Assembly (NCBI GenBank): GCA_947372365.1
Contig: CANBTK010000075.1
Coordinates: 1 to 7,658 of the forward strand
Direction of reading: 5' to 3'
Source: Flavipsychrobacter stenotrophus
Lineage (GTDB): Bacteria; Bacteroidota; Bacteroidia; Chitinophagales; Chitinophagaceae
Length of the DNA stretch: 7,658 nt
The position numbers and the translations under genes were made by a program. The stretch's first letter is position 1. Each line of letters opens with the position of its first letter. Below the pieces are notes generated by a model. That model worked only from the letters and a program-made list of their open reading frames with translations, was not told where the DNA came from and made no database searches. Positions 1 through 6,373 of this stretch are shown one piece after another.

Positions 1-29
1 ATTGACTTACGACTAATTATACGAAACAC

Positions 30-57
30 CATTTACAATTTATCATTTACAATTTAC
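30..57. repeat. 14-bp tandem repeat in AT-rich leader
   Basis: Two adjacent units, CATTTACAATTTAT (30-43) and CATTTACAATTTAC (44-57), differ only at the last base, and a partial third unit (AATT) follows. The repeat ends about 20 bases before the methyltransferase start codon. I see no Shine-Dalgarno sequence and no clear TAnnTTTG box in this leader. It may be a fragment of a simple intergenic repeat common in AT-rich Bacteroidota spacers; a regulatory role is not shown. Confidence 0.6.
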
Positions 58-77
58 AATTGATTTATCTTCGCCGA

Positions 78-1250
78 ATGGCTAAATTTTTTCTGAGAAA
101 AAAGATAGGTGACCGCATCATGAACGGGCACCCGTGGATATTTGCAAATGAGCTGGGCGATAGCGAAGGTGATTTTGAGCCCGGCGACATAGTGGAGGTA
201 TATTCCTATAACGGTTCATTCGTGGGCAAGGGCTATGTAAACCCCGCCTCGCAGATACGCATACGCCTGCTTACCCGGCACAAAAACGAAAAAATTGATG
301 AAGGCTTTTTCTACAACCGTATTAAAGAAGCCTGGGATTACCGCAAGAGCATTGGCTATGTGGAAAACTGCCGCCTCATCTTTGGCGAGGCTGACGGACT
401 GTCTGCCCTTATCATTGACAAGTTCAACGACTACTTCGTTATACAAACCCTTGCCTTGGGCATGGAGCGCTTTAAAGGCGCTATTGTAGAGGCGCTGGAA
501 CGCATTTTTAAGCCGAAAGGGATATATGAGCGCAATGACGTTCCTGTACGCGAACTGGAAGGCATGGAGCAGCAAAAGGGCTTTCTTTCTGCACCTTTCG
601 ATACTAACATCATTATCAACGAAAACGGCCTTAAATTCCATGTAGATATTGAAAATGGCCAGAAGACGGGCTATTTCCTTGACCAGCAGGACAACCGCCG
701 CGAAATAGAGCATATTGTAAAGGGTGCGGATGTATTGGAAGCTTTTTGCTATACGGGTACTTTTTCGCTGCATGCTGCGCATTATGGCGCAAAGAGCGTA
801 CTGGGCCTCGATATATCGGAAAACGCCGTTGCTACGGCCCGTCGCAATGCCACACTCAATGGCTTTGATGATACCTGCAAATTCGAGGCAGTAAACGCTT
901 TCGACAAGCTTAAGCTATGGGCCAAGGAAGGTAAAAAATATGATGTGGTGATGTTGGACCCTCCGGCATTTACCAAGAGCAGGGAAAATATAGAGAAGGC
1001 TGTTACGGGGTATAAGGAAATCAACCTGCGTGGCATGAAACTCACCAAGCCGGGCGGCTTCCTGGTAACTGCGTCTTGCACCAACCTTGTACCACCGGAA
1101 ATGTTCCTGAAGACAATTGCTATGGCCGCGAAAGATGCGCACCGCACCCTAAGGCAGGTGAGCTGGCAGACGCAGGCATCAGACCACCCTATCTTGTGGA
1201 ACATACCAACTACGCAGTACCTGAAGTTTTTGATAGTGCAGGTGCTGTAG
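78..1250 (+). CDS. rlmI: Class I SAM-dependent 23S rRNA (cytosine-5) methyltransferase, RlmI/YccW family
   Basis: The product (390 aa) is predicted to methylate C5 of a 23S rRNA cytosine (C1962 in E. coli) using S-adenosylmethionine, in the cytoplasm. An N-terminal PUA-like RNA-binding domain (about 1-75, with NGHPWIF) is followed by a linker domain and a Rossmann methyltransferase domain from about 190. Visible motifs are GQKTGYFLDQQ (194-204), SAM-binding LEAFCYTGTFS (220-230), acidic GLDIS (243-247), motif IV DVVMLDPPAF (289-298), and TASCT (331-335) with the probable catalytic Cys334. SDHP (368-371) near the C-terminus also matches E. coli RlmI. Length is normal for the family. ATG at 78 is preferred over an in-frame TTG at 60, because family members begin just before the FLRKKIGDRI-type strand. 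It stands alone and converges on the next gene. The exact target base is inferred from family; other RlmI-like proteins are possible. Confidence 0.9.
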   Translation: MAKFFLRKKIGDRIMNGHPWIFANELGDSEGDFEPGDIVEVYSYNGSFVGKGYVNPASQIRIRLLTRHKNEKIDEGFFYNRIKEAWDYRKSIGYVENCRLIFGEADGLSALIIDKFNDYFVIQTLALGMERFKGAIVEALERIFKPKGIYERNDVPVRELEGMEQQKGFLSAPFDTNIIINENGLKFHVDIENGQKTGYFLDQQDNRREIEHIVKGADVLEAFCYTGTFSLHAAHYGAKSVLGLDISENAVATARRNATLNGFDDTCKFEAVNAFDKLKLWAKEGKKYDVVMLDPPAFTKSRENIEKAVTGYKEINLRGMKLTKPGGFLVTASCTNLVPPEMFLKTIAMAAKDAHRTLRQVSWQTQASDHPILWNIPTTQYLKFLIVQVL

Positions 1251-1256
1251 TTTTTT

Positions 1257-1305
1257 ACGCAAAAGCGCGTTTGGTGAGATACGTTTCGCGCAAAGGCGCA
1301 GAGCC
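1257..1305. repeat. GC-rich repeat fragment in intergenic spacer
   Basis: Just after the methyltransferase stop, two related words occur: ACGCAAAAGCGC (1257-1268) and GCGCAAAGGCGCAGAG (1288-1303). They are GC-rich compared with the surrounding spacer. From memory, words like CGCAAAGGCGCAGAG recur between genes in Bacteroidota and other bacteria, so this may be a remnant of a dispersed repeat. I could not check copy number. No open reading frame here looks real. Confidence 0.4.
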
Positions 1306-1361
1306 GCAATACATTTCTTAAGTTCAGCCGGGCAAGGTGGCAAGGGCGCGGTTGAGAAAGG

Positions 1362-1387
1362 TTACTGGCAGGCATACCTGCCAGTAA
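1362..1387. repeat. Perfect 11-bp inverted repeat (hairpin)
   Basis: TTACTGGCAGG (1362-1372), loop CATA, then CCTGCCAGTAA (1377-1387): an 11-bp perfect stem with a 4-base loop. On the plus strand it is followed by an A run, not a T run. On the minus strand it comes after the T tract of the neighbouring terminator. It is therefore not a classical intrinsic terminator in either direction. It could stabilise or protect the 3' end of the methyltransferase mRNA, or assist termination. Confidence 0.65.
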
Positions 1388-1389
1388 AA

Positions 1390-1434
1390 AAAATCCCAAA
1401 GTAGCAGGATTCAACTCTGCCTCTTTGGGATTTT
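1390..1434. terminator. Bidirectional rho-independent terminator between convergent genes
   Basis: AAAATCCCAAAG (1390-1401) pairs with CTTTGGGATTTT (1423-1434), a 12-bp perfect outer stem, with GCAG (1404-1407) and CTGC (1417-1420) as an inner stem. On the minus strand the hairpin ends in eight T residues, a strong terminator for the large gene whose stop lies 24 bases upstream. On the plus strand it ends in TTTTCTATTTC, so it can also stop the methyltransferase transcript. Confidence 0.8.
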
Positions 1435-1457
1435 CTATTTCTATATTGTGTGTTTGG

Positions 1458-2742
1458 TTACTCCTTCACCACCTTTTCATTCTTCACCATAACACCATCC
1501 TTATCAAACAGCATGAGCATATACATACCGCTAGCCAGTTGGCTTATGTTGAGGGTGTGGGCGTTGGCTTCGTCTATTACCTTGCGGCCGTCTATGGCTG
1601 TCATTACTGCCCTTAGCGGCATGCTGGCTACTATGTGTATAGTGCTTTGTGCAGGGTTAGGGAAGATTTTCACCTCATCGTGGTTAAGCGTAGTAACACC
1701 TGTTGTGCCTGTACCGCTGCCGCTATGGTGGGTTGAGTCCGTATGAATGGTATCCAACACTAACGACTTGAGCGGGTATGATGGGCTGAACGCCAGGCAG
1801 CCATTGGCATCGCTTACCTGCACTTCGTAGTAACCTGTTGACGTAGGCGTAACTGATGCATTGGTAGCCCCTGCAATAGGAATCATTGCCTTAAACCATT
1901 GGTAGGTTGCAAAGGTTGCACCTGTATTCAGGTGGGTGCCATCGTAGGTAACAACGGGGTTAGGCGCAGGCCATTCTGTTATCCCCATTGACGGGGATGA
2001 GGATGTGCAGCCAATAGCTACGAGCGATATTATGCAGGAGTAGTAACCCGATGGGCCTGCGCCGTAGGTACTGTTTGTAGCCCCGGCTATATTGGTGCCG
2101 TTAAACTGCCACTGGTAGGCTATGCCTGTTGTGGTGCTGGTATGGGCTGCAAGTAATGAGTTAGAACCCCAGCAATGGGCAGTAGAAGTGAGCGGCACTA
2201 TATAAGGCGTAGCCATTTCCGTAAGCACCTGTGCTGGAGTGGTAGTATTGATGCAGCCTGTGGGGGCTATTACCTTTACCGCATAGCTGCCGCCTGTAGT
2301 GGCCGTATAGCTGGCGGTTGTAGCGCCGGTAACAGGCGTACCGTTGAATATCCATTGGTAGCTATTGCCTGCGCTGGCTACTGTATTCAGCGGCACGCTG
2401 CCACCACCACAGAAGGTTGGCGAACCTGTTACTGTAATATTTGCCGATGGCAGTGCCATCACCGTAACAGCTGCTACTGTTGATGCGGCTGTACATGGGT
2501 AGCCGTTGGCAACGACTACACGGTAGTTGCCTGTACCGGTAGCGGTATAATTAATATTGGTAGCACCTGCTATATCTACGCCGCCTACCTGCCACTGGTA
2601 AGTGAGCGCGGAGCCTGCTGTTGCTGCAAGGGCTACGCTGCCACCGTTACAGAATGATAGTGCACCCGTAACCGTAATAGTTGTTGGTGGCGCTGGCAGT
2701 ACAGTAACCGTAACCGGAGCCGATGCACCTGAACAACCCGCC
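1458..2742 (-). repeat. Long direct duplication, copy 1 (copy 2 at 6374-7658)
   Basis: The 3' end of the left gene aligns base for base with the right gene at a constant offset of 4916 and without any gap, as far as the window reaches. Similarity stops at the stop codon: the 3' flanks are unrelated apart from a few bases. A 61-base stretch (1564-1624 against 6480-6540) is identical. The left edge is therefore sharp and the right edge lies outside the window. Confidence 0.92.
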
Positions 2743-5700
2743 GCATTGCTGATAATAACGTTGTAGCTGCCGCTGGCACCCGCTGCATAGGTAGCGCTAG
2801 TAGCGCCTGAAATACCTACGCCGCCCAGCACCCATTGGTAAGTTAAGCCTGCGCCGGTTGATGCATTTATAGCCACAGTACTGCCGCCGCAGATAGTGGT
2901 TGGGCCTGCCGCAGTTGCTGTTGCAGTTACCGCATTTACGGTTACTGCCATTGGCGCTGAAGAGGACAAACATCCATACGAATTCACTATTGCCAGCCTG
3001 TAGTTACCAGCAGTATATGTTGTATAAATACTGGATGTTGCCCCTATTATCGGCGCTCCTACATTGTACCATTGGTAGGTATATGCCGAAGAAGTAGGCG
3101 CGGTAAGAATCACAAAATCTCCGGGGCACATGGTAGTATCGCCAATCGGCGTAATAACAGATGCCGCCTGTGGATTAACGGTGACCGTTGTCGTAACATA
3201 ACAACCAAAACGATCGTAAGTAATAGTAGCAGTACCTGCAGTAACACCCGTCACAACTCCGGTAGCAGAATTGACGGAAGCAATTGCCGGGTTTGATGTA
3301 CTCCAGCTGCCACCGCTGGTTGCATCAGCAAGTGTTGTAGTGCTACCACCCGCGCATAGGGTTGTTGTACCTGTAATAGCAACCGGTATCGCGTTGACGG
3401 TAAATGGCATCGTAGACACACAGCCAGGGCCGGTTGTATAGGAAATAGTTGCTGATCCCGGCAAAACGCCTGTAGTATTACCTGTAGCGTTTATCGTTGC
3501 AATACCAGTATTGCTGCTGCTCCACGCACCGCCTGTAACAGCATTGGATAATGTAACAGTTGCACCTTCACAAACAGCTGACGGCCCACTGATTGACGGC
3601 AATGTACTACCCACCGTTATTGTCAATACCCTGTAACAACCACCATTGGTATAAGTAATTGTAGCTGTACCTACTGATACACCCGTTACAACACCTGTAG
3701 TATTAACAGATGCAACGGCCGCATTACTCGTCGTCCATGCACCACCGGCAGTCGAATCGGTCAGGACAATTGCCCCACCTACACAGATGGTTGACGGCCC
3801 TGAAATGGGAGACGGAACTCCCAAAACATCGATGTCATGTGTTATATAACAGCCTGTACTTACCAGGGTATATGTTATGACAACCGGACCTGTAGCTATT
3901 CCTGTTACATTGCCCGTCGCATCCACTGACGCGACTGAGGTATTGTTACTGCTCCATAAACCTCCTCCGGTAGCATCAGTCAATGTAATCCCTGAACCAA
4001 GACACACATTAGCGGCACCAACGATTGCTGCGGGTAGTGCATTAACCACCACCGTTGCGACCACATAGCAGCCAGTTGCGGGAAGCGTATAGCGGATGAC
4101 AACAGTTCCCACCCCTACGCTGGTTACAATGCCGGTAGTACTCACGGTAACTATTGAAAGATTACTGCTGGTCCATACACCACCAACTGTTGTATCAGTC
4201 AACGCGAGGGTATTGCTGCCTGCACAGATCGGAGCTACTCCGGCAATGTTAGAAGGCAATGGATCAATGGCAATGACATAGTGGGCCGTATCGGCACCAC
4301 AATAGTTTGCAACTCGGTAACTGATAGTATCTACACCTGAGGTAACCCCATTTACAGTCCCCGTTCCTGTCACTGTTGAATTGGAATTTGTTGCACTCCA
4401 TGTGCCACCCGAAACTGAAGCGGATAAAACTATAGAACTTCCTGCACAAACTGCGGACAGTCCGGATATTGTACCGGCATAAGGTTGAGTAGCTACCGTA
4501 ATGGTATCAGTCACATATAATGTGCCACAACTGTTTGTTACGGCATAAGAAATTACGACTGTACCTGGCGCCAAACCCGTGACGACACCAGTAGGAGATA
4601 CTGTAGCCAACGAAAGATTGTCCGAGCTCCATACACCTCCTGTTACCGTATCGGTAAGGGTGATATTTGTACCCACACAAACTATACTACTGCCAGAAAT
4701 ATTACCTGCAAAGGGATTGGAATAAACCACAAGTGAATGGTAAGCTGTATCTGCTCCACAAGTGTTCGCCAAAACGTACCTCATTACTACACTGCCGGCA
4801 GCTATGCCGGTAACCAAACCAGTGGTCGCATGAACCGTTGCTAGTGCTGTGTTGCTGCTACTCCAGATACCGCCTGCGGATGTATCAGTTAGCACAACAG
4901 ATCCTCCGGGGCATACCCCTGCCGCACCACTGATGCTACCAACAATAGGAACAGATAAAATGGTAACTGCGTGGTGTGCCGTATCGGACCCACAAGAATT
5001 GCTTACGACATACATCATATCTACGCTACCCAATCGAATGCCTGTCGCAACACCAGTTGAAGGATTAATGGTTGCGATTGTTGTATCGCTGCACGCCCAT
5101 CGCCCGCCGGTTACTGTGTCGCTAAGCGCTATCGAAGCACCAGAACAAACAGTTGACGGGCCTGAAATTGCACCGATGCCTGGGCGAGCACTAATCGTTA
5201 TAACTGCAGTATCATAGCAGCCGTATAAAGAAGTGTAGGTGACTATAGTAGTCCCTGCCGCTAAGCCGAATAAGGTGCCACTTGTATTTACTGTAGCGAC
5301 CGATGTAGTGCTGCTGCTCCAGGTACCTCCAGCTACCCCCCCGGTATCAGATAAGCTTAATGTGAAGCCTACACAACCAGTTGTATTGTCAACGATAGTA
5401 CCACCTGTAGAGGCAACACTATGATGCGCTATACTCCATGCCTCGCATCCGGAAAGCGCTCTGTTCCAGATACCGACATCATCAAGGCTGCCAACCCAGC
5501 TATACAAAGACGAAGAGGGAAGAAATAATGTACCAATGGTGTGTATAAAGCCGGTATCTGTAGCGAATGATGATACCGGCGTAGTTGTAGTTGTACTTTG
5601 TAGTATGCCGTCGAAATATAATTTAACGGATGACGAACCTGCACCGCTGGAAGGATAGGTAACGATTAAATTATGCCAATTAGAGTCATGAGGGAAACTT

Positions 5701-6164
5701 GTTGTCACCGCCCCGTTCAAATACTCCAATCCTATAACGGTTCCATTGGTATAGAGGCCAAAACGTTGGCCTAAGGCTGTGTTATTCCCCCACGCCATCA
5801 ACTCCCTGAGCGAGCCAGGATATGGTAAAACTGATTTGTACCAGGTAGAAACACTTCTTGAATTGTTACCAGTCGGGAGGTTAACGAACGGTATATTAAT
5901 TCCCGTACTCCCATTCCCAACATAACTGGAATTAGAATTACCAAAGTAGTCCCTACCATAGGTGACACTTCCGTATGGCGTGCCGTGATTAGCATAACCG
6001 CTACTATCGTTAGCATTGCCGGTAAAAGGATACCAGCCCTGCAAACCGGAAGTGGGAATGTAAGCCGGGACCTGGGCACTAGAATGATAACCCGTACAAA
6101 AATTAAAAATGAAAATCAGGGCAATAGCAAGGTTAATATTGCGGGCAGTATATATCGCTTTCAT
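1458..6164 (-). CDS. Large secreted multi-domain protein: LamG-like, BIG2-like and Ig-like repeats, T9SS sorting domain
   Basis: A 1568-aa exported modular protein, probably a surface adhesin or secreted structural protein; no catalytic motif is visible and ligand or enzyme function is unknown. In order: signal peptide (1-30), LamG/concanavalin-like domain (about 40-240), ten BIG2-like repeats (about 253-997), six Ig-like YQW repeats (about 998-1470), a Thr/Ser/His/Gly linker (1471-1494) and a T9SS type A C-terminal domain (1495-1568). Fifteen of the 16 repeats carry a Cys pair 49-55 residues apart. The ATG at 6164 is chosen over an in-frame TTG at 6218 because it places the signal peptide at the N-terminus and the longer start runs into the candidate promoter. 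The Sec route, then outer-membrane export by T9SS and removal of the CTD, is known for the family; the role here is inferred. Its C-terminal 427 residues are duplicated in the next gene upstream on the same strand. Confidence 0.9.
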   Translation of the reverse strand: MKAIYTARNINLAIALIFIFNFCTGYHSSAQVPAYIPTSGLQGWYPFTGNANDSSGYANHGTPYGSVTYGRDYFGNSNSSYVGNGSTGINIPFVNLPTGNNSRSVSTWYKSVLPYPGSLRELMAWGNNTALGQRFGLYTNGTVIGLEYLNGAVTTSFPHDSNWHNLIVTYPSSGAGSSSVKLYFDGILQSTTTTTPVSSFATDTGFIHTIGTLFLPSSSLYSWVGSLDDVGIWNRALSGCEAWSIAHHSVASTGGTIVDNTTGCVGFTLSLSDTGGVAGGTWSSSTTSVATVNTSGTLFGLAAGTTIVTYTSLYGCYDTAVITISARPGIGAISGPSTVCSGASIALSDTVTGGRWACSDTTIATINPSTGVATGIRLGSVDMMYVVSNSCGSDTAHHAVTILSVPIVGSISGAAGVCPGGSVVLTDTSAGGIWSSSNTALATVHATTGLVTGIAAGSVVMRYVLANTCGADTAYHSLVVYSNPFAGNISGSSIVCVGTNITLTDTVTGGVWSSDNLSLATVSPTGVVTGLAPGTVVISYAVTNSCGTLYVTDTITVATQPYAGTISGLSAVCAGSSIVLSASVSGGTWSATNSNSTVTGTGTVNGVTSGVDTISYRVANYCGADTAHYVIAIDPLPSNIAGVAPICAGSNTLALTDTTVGGVWTSSNLSIVTVSTTGIVTSVGVGTVVIRYTLPATGCYVVATVVVNALPAAIVGAANVCLGSGITLTDATGGGLWSSNNTSVASVDATGNVTGIATGPVVITYTLVSTGCYITHDIDVLGVPSPISGPSTICVGGAIVLTDSTAGGAWTTSNAAVASVNTTGVVTGVSVGTATITYTNGGCYRVLTITVGSTLPSISGPSAVCEGATVTLSNAVTGGAWSSSNTGIATINATGNTTGVLPGSATISYTTGPGCVSTMPFTVNAIPVAITGTTTLCAGGSTTTLADATSGGSWSTSNPAIASVNSATGVVTGVTAGTATITYDRFGCYVTTTVTVNPQAASVITPIGDTTMCPGDFVILTAPTSSAYTYQWYNVGAPIIGATSSIYTTYTAGNYRLAIVNSYGCLSSSAPMAVTVNAVTATATAAGPTTICGGSTVAINASTGAGLTYQWVLGGVGISGATSATYAAGASGSYNVIISNAAGCSGASAPVTVTVLPAPPTTITVTGALSFCNGGSVALAATAGSALTYQWQVGGVDIAGATNINYTATGTGNYRVVVANGYPCTAASTVAAVTVMALPSANITVTGSPTFCGGGSVPLNTVASAGNSYQWIFNGTPVTGATTASYTATTGGSYAVKVIAPTGCINTTTPAQVLTEMATPYIVPLTSTAHCWGSNSLLAAHTSTTTGIAYQWQFNGTNIAGATNSTYGAGPSGYYSCIISLVAIGCTSSSPSMGITEWPAPNPVVTYDGTHLNTGATFATYQWFKAMIPIAGATNASVTPTSTGYYEVQVSDANGCLAFSPSYPLKSLVLDTIHTDSTHHSGSGTGTTGVTTLNHDEVKIFPNPAQSTIHIVASMPLRAVMTAIDGRKVIDEANAHTLNISQLASGMYMLMLFDKDGVMVKNEKVVKE
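1461..1682 (-). other. T9SS type A C-terminal sorting domain (left gene)
   Basis: Residues 1495-1568 contain VKIFPNPAQSTIHI, a central AIDGRKV strand and NISQLASGMYMLML, ending in a Lys-rich tail. These are the standard motifs of the Por secretion / T9SS C-terminal sorting domain, which sends proteins through the outer membrane and is usually cut off. The preceding linker is rich in His, Ser, Thr and Gly. Confidence 0.92.
1755..3173 (-). repeat. Array of six Ig-like 'YQW' domains
   Basis: Residues about 998-1470 form six units of 73-82 residues with the pattern C-x-G-G-S-V, then YQW, G-x-x-I-x-G-A-T, Y-x-A, G-x-Y-x-V and GC. They resemble Ig-like domains found just before sorting domains in Bacteroidota (CHU_C-associated Ig type), by memory and not by search. 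The last unit has lost its first Cys. The last four units are repeated in the neighbouring gene. Confidence 0.8.
3174..5408 (-). repeat. Array of ten BIG2-like Ig domains
   Basis: Residues about 253-997 form ten tandem units of 70-79 residues. The consensus is I-S-G-x-x-x-V-C-x-G, then L-x-D-x-x-x-G-G-x-W-S-S-S-N, A-T-V, T-G-x-V-T-G-x-x-x-G, I-x-Y and a second Cys. Several units add CGADTA-H after the second Cys. This is the bacterial Ig-like group 2 pattern, typical of stalks in surface proteins. The units are repeats at protein level; their DNA is clearly diverged. The first unit is the most divergent and lacks the ISG start. Confidence 0.85.
5445..6047 (-). other. LamG-like (concanavalin A-like) domain
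   Basis: Residues about 40-240 of the large protein. Hallmarks are GLQGWYPFTGNANDSSGYANHG at the start (quoted here up to its typical W-Y-P-F / N-D-S-S-G / N-H-G pattern), WHNLIVTY and KLYFDG in the middle, and SLDDVGIWNRALS at the end. These match LamG_3-type beta-sandwich modules, which often bind carbohydrate or other ligands. Binding here is inferred from the family only. Confidence 0.8.
6075..6164 (-). other. Sec signal peptide of the large protein
   Basis: Residues 1-30 have a short basic start (K2, R7), a hydrophobic core (LAIALIFIFNF) and a small-residue site, SSA before Q31. Signal peptidase I cleavage would leave an N-terminal Gln, a preference known in Bacteroidota, where it can form pyroglutamate. 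Cys23 lies in NFC, not in a lipobox, so a lipoprotein is unlikely. Confidence 0.75.
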
Positions 6165-6184
6165 GAGGGTATTTTTATACTTAA

Positions 6185-6219
6185 TAAAGCTAAAAAAAAC
6201 TTGACTCTTTTTTTTCAAA
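6185..6219 (-). promoter_or_regulatory. Candidate Bacteroidota promoter of the large gene
   Basis: On the minus strand, TTTG (6216-6219) is followed 23 bases later by TAGCTTTA (6185-6192), which matches the TAnnTTTG -7 element at all but the last base. The start codon is about 20 bases further on, so the 5' leader would be very short. The spacer is at the long end of the usual range and contains T8 (6208-6215) and most of A8 (6192-6199). No Shine-Dalgarno sequence precedes the ATG, as is normal in this phylum. Assignment is by motif only. Confidence 0.4.
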
Positions 6220-6224
6220 AAGGA

Positions 6225-6253
6225 ACGAACGGTCGTTTTTCTTCACGAACGGT
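6225..6253. promoter_or_regulatory. Direct repeat ACGAACGGT x2, 20 bp apart, upstream of candidate promoter
   Basis: ACGAACGGT occurs at 6225-6233 and again at 6245-6253. The 20-base spacing is close to two helical turns and the nearer copy ends about six bases upstream of the candidate -33 box. The nearer copy also sits in a small palindrome, AACGA-acgg-TCGTT. The placement fits an activator or repressor site for the large gene, but no regulator is known. Confidence 0.4.
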
Positions 6254-6255
6254 AT

Positions 6256-6298
6256 CAAAAACCAAAAAGAGGCAAGGAATTTGCCCCACCTCTTTCGG
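6256..6298 (-). terminator. Probable terminator of the right-hand gene
   Basis: AAAGAGG (6266-6272) pairs with CCTCTTT (6289-6295), and CAA/TTG can extend the stem inside. On the minus strand the hairpin is followed by TTGGTTTTT, a T-rich tract. It lies about 80 bases past the stop codon of the right gene and upstream of the candidate promoter of the left gene, so it would separate the two transcripts. The interrupted T tract makes it weaker than the one at 1390-1434. Confidence 0.6.
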
Positions 6299-6336
6299 AA
6301 ATTTTTATTTTTTACTTTTAGATTAGGTTCCCATTC

Positions 6337-6366
6337 TGGAATTTGGAATTTAAACCTTTGGAATTT
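6337..6366. repeat. TGGAATTT short repeats
   Basis: GGAATTT appears three times (6338-6344, 6345-6351, 6360-6366), with the first two back to back. It lies directly after the stop codon of the right gene on the minus strand, inside an AT-rich spacer. No function is evident. Confidence 0.5.
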
Positions 6367-6373
6367 ACAAGAG

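Noticed and set aside
782..1414. Minus-strand open frame of 210 codons opposite the methyltransferase
   Set aside because: It is antisense to strongly conserved methyltransferase motifs and its product has no recognisable domain.
1251..1457. Small protein gene or RNA gene in the convergent spacer
   Set aside because: The only open frame is the tail of a shadow frame of the methyltransferase, and no tRNA or known RNA pattern was seen beyond the hairpins.
4849..5217. Plus-strand open frame of 122 codons, and several of 60-75 codons between 2175 and 5424
   Set aside because: They lie fully antisense to the Ig-repeat gene. The recurring codons of the repeats keep the opposite frame open, and their products are low-complexity Val/Pro/Thr-rich strings without domain signs.
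3174..5408. CRISPR array or DNA-level tandem repeat in the periodic region
   Set aside because: The period is about 210-235 bases, the units are diverged in DNA and encode protein domains in one continuous frame.
6096..6098. Cys23 as a lipoprotein anchor
   Set aside because: The preceding residues (FNF) do not fit a lipobox, while SSA followed by Gln gives a good signal peptidase I site.
6165..6218. Longer start (TTG at 6218) for the large gene
   Set aside because: It would put 18 Lys/Phe-rich residues before a normal signal peptide and overlap the candidate promoter; ATG at 6164 is better.
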